Below are positions 11,232 through 12,908 of a stretch of DNA of 12,908 nucleotides, piece by piece. Under the pieces are notes generated by a model. It did not search any database. It saw only the letters and a list, made by a program, of their open reading frames with translations, and had not been told where the DNA came from. Location of the stretch: NCBI RefSeq assembly GCF_026151205.1, contig NW_026971962.1, positions 1-12,908 of the forward strand, read 5' to 3'. Each line of letters begins with the position of its first letter. Positions within the stretch are counted from its first letter, which is position 1. The position numbers and the translations under genes were made by a program. The DNA is from Bolinopsis microptera (Eukaryota > Ctenophora > Tentaculata > Lobata > Bolinopsidae).

Positions 11232-11266
11232 GAAGAGAGATTATTATATTAGTTTTTTTGTGTTTT
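11232..11266 (+). other. SMRTbell hairpin adapter, label-permuted, copy 7
   Basis: gaagagaga leads into ttattatatta and a t run interrupted by g to 11266. Three clear triplets remain and one is damaged. It precedes aaagaatatt, the start of a B pass. Confidence 0.8.
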
Positions 11267-12628
11267 AAAGAATATTTAAATTATTGAGGATAAAAAAAAG
11301 TTAAAGTGGAAAGAAAAAGTAAGAAAGGGAAAGTGTAGTGGTGAAATAGTTAAAAAGTAAGGTTTAATGAAATAAAATGTAAATAAGGGGATATAAGAAA
11401 AGTTAAAAAAAAAAGAAGTTGATAAGTAAAAATTAGGATAAGAATATAAAAAATATTTGAAGGGGGATAGGTAAAAAAATAATAATGTTAGATAGAGGGT
11501 TGAAAAATAAAGAGTTTGAATATTAATAAATTGAAAATGGGAAGAATATATGTATGTGAGTATATTTAAAAATAGAAAAAAAATGAAAATATATAAAGAA
11601 ATATTAAGATTGAGTAAAAATTGATGATAAGGGTAAGTGGGAAAAAATGGGAAAAATAGTGAAAGTTAGTAAAAGTTAGGGTTTTAGAAAAAAGGGTATT
11701 GTGAGGTAAAAAGATATTGGTAATTTTGAAAATTTTGAGATAGGGAATGAGTTTGTTGTATTTAATAGAAAATTAGAGTTAGAAAATGAATTGAAGTTTT
11801 TATAAAAATTGGAGATGTTGATTATTTATGTTTTGTATGAAAGAATTATTAAGTAGGTAGATGTGTATATAAGGTTTAAATGATTTAGTGATATATGTTG
11901 AGTGATTAGTTGATGAAGTTGTGGGAAATAGAAAGGAATAGTGTGATTTAGTATTGGTAAGTATGAGTTGTTAGAAGGTAATAAATTGAGTTTGAGATTA
12001 ATATGGGATTATATATGTTATAGTATGTGAAAGGAATGAAAGTAAATAGGTGTTGAGAATAAGATTATTATAAAATTATTGGATTAATGAGTAGTGAAGA
12101 GGTGGGATTAAATTGGTATGATAGTGTAGAGGGAATAATTGTTAGGAGTGTTGGGGGTTGATGTTAGGTATATTTTTTTTGGAGTTGGGTGAGGTTGTGG
12201 ATTTTGGAGTGATAGTGTTTTGAGTGTAAGGGAAATAGTTTTTTATGTGGATGTGGTTTTTGTGTTTGTTTTGGGAATTTGGGGTTAGGGGGTTTGGTGT
12301 TGGTTTAGTGGTATGTGTTAGTGTGATGTTAGAGTTGAGTGTGGTTGTGGTGGGGGAATGAAGGGTGAGGTGTTTTTGGGGGTGTTGTGGGTGTTGGGTT
12401 GGTTGTGGGGTTGTTGGATAGTGTTGATGTGAATTGGAGTTTGTAGTGTATGTTTAGGTGTTGATTAGAGTTATGAAGGTGTTGGTTGAATTGAGTGTTT
12501 ATATTATATTTGGTTTGTAAGTGTTTTGTGGTTATTGTTATGATTTTTTGTTGTGTAAGAAAGGTTATTATGTTGATGTATGGATTGGTAGGTTGTTGGT
12601 GTGGATGTAGTAGGGTTGGTAAGTTATA
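11267..12628 (-). repeat. Insert pass 9, direction B, full length
   Basis: This pass repeats pass 3, with more deletions (about 100 bases shorter). The gatgttgatt landmark is near 11816, and the g/t-rich part ends with gggttggtaagttata at the next adapter, the same ending as passes 1 and 7. Confidence 0.8.
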
Positions 12629-12660
12629 GAGAGAGATTATTATTATTAGTTTGGTTTTTT
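12629..12660 (+). other. SMRTbell hairpin adapter, label-permuted, copy 8
   Basis: gagagaga is followed by four tta triplets at 12637-12648, then a t run with inserted g. The following ttaaaggagt is the start of an A pass, as after copies 1, 3 and 6. Confidence 0.87.
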
Positions 12661-12908
12661 TTAAAGGAGTGATGAGATTAGTAGGGGGTATGTGTTAGGT
12701 GAGTTTTTGAAAGGATATAAGGTGATGGTGAGGGAGTTATTATATATGATGTGATGGGTGGGGGGGGGAATGGAATGGGTTGGGATTGTTGGGTAGATAG
12801 TGGTTGGGTGGGGTGTGTTTGGTTGGTTTAGTGTTTGAGGTTAGGATGTTTTGTGGTAGTTGTGGGTTTATGATTGTGTTAGGGATGTGGTTTTTGGTTG
12901 GTTGTTTG
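12661..12908 (+). repeat. Insert pass 10, direction A, first part only
   Basis: The last 248 bases match the starts of passes 2, 4 and 8 (ggagtgatgagatta, then tatgtgttaggtgag, then tatgatgtgatgggtggg). The window ends inside the pass. Confidence 0.8.

Larger units (their letters stand above)
1..12908. other. Three-letter sequencing artefact: concatenated SMRTbell passes with no cytosine
   Basis: Reading every line, I see only a, g and t. Natural double-stranded DNA of this length does not lose one base completely on one strand. Absence of c also makes CAT impossible, so the minus strand has no ATG at all, and TTA is the only plus-strand triplet that can encode a minus-strand stop. The window alternates between G/T-rich and A/G-rich stretches with a period near 3 kb and carries an adapter-like motif every 1.4-1.56 kb. 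I infer an untrimmed PacBio polymerase read with permuted base labels (real C, T, A written as a, g, t) and real G not called. No coding or RNA gene should be annotated on these letters. Confidence 0.9.

Noticed and set aside
1-12908. Bisulfite-converted DNA (C read as T)
   Set aside because: It would also remove c, but it predicts t-rich sequence throughout and does not explain the a/g-rich stretches with few t, the same-strand motif every 1.5 kb, or the g/t-swap complementarity between neighbouring passes.
1-12908. Natural satellite or strand-asymmetric tandem repeat, or a G-rich unedited kinetoplastid cryptogene region
   Set aside because: Both can be strongly skewed but not wholly free of one base over 12.9 kb. 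Indel-dominated divergence and the adapter match fit a read artefact better.

Overview
This window is almost certainly not a stretch of natural genome. I see no cytosine in any of its 12,908 bases, and I find no gene, RNA gene, mobile element or regulatory site that I can support. The sequence is best explained as one untrimmed PacBio SMRTbell polymerase read (or a contig built from one). In it a single insert was read back and forth about ten times, with the base labels permuted and one base channel lost.

Three observations support this. First, a motif with a purine-alternating block (gagagaga), four tta triplets and a long t run recurs in the same orientation near 999, 2559, 4060, 5510, 8223, 9718, 11232 and 12629, roughly every 1.4-1.56 kb, with one expected copy lost in a bad stretch near 6.9 kb. 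It matches the PacBio hairpin adapter, as I recall it, under one substitution rule: real C is written a, real T is written g, real A is written t, and real G is missing. Second, under the same rule the segments on either side of an adapter are reverse complements, as successive passes over a SMRTbell must be. I checked this at two junctions, and runs of 10 to 12 letters agree once a is ignored. Third, same-direction passes differ mainly by insertions, deletions and run-length changes, with few clear substitutions, which is the error pattern of single-molecule reads and not of diverged repeats.

Layout: 1-998 is the end of a pass in direction B. Then come A (1032-2558), B (2595-4059), A (4089-5509), B (5545 to about 6883, failing after about 6290), A (about 6903-8222, poor until about 7240), B (8255-9717), A (9752-11231), B (11267-12628), and the start of A (12661-12908). 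Adapters lie between them. Without the rule, the window looks like a tandem array of a roughly 2.7-3.2 kb unit with a G/T-rich half and an A/G-rich half.

After decoding, the insert has one A+T-rich portion (the start of pass A, end of pass B) and one G+C-rich portion (the end of pass A, start of pass B). Each pass lacks one base, so the true insert is longer than the 1.36-1.53 kb seen per pass, perhaps near 2 kb. I could not identify the insert or its source organism. No genes work together here, because none can be called on the letters as written.
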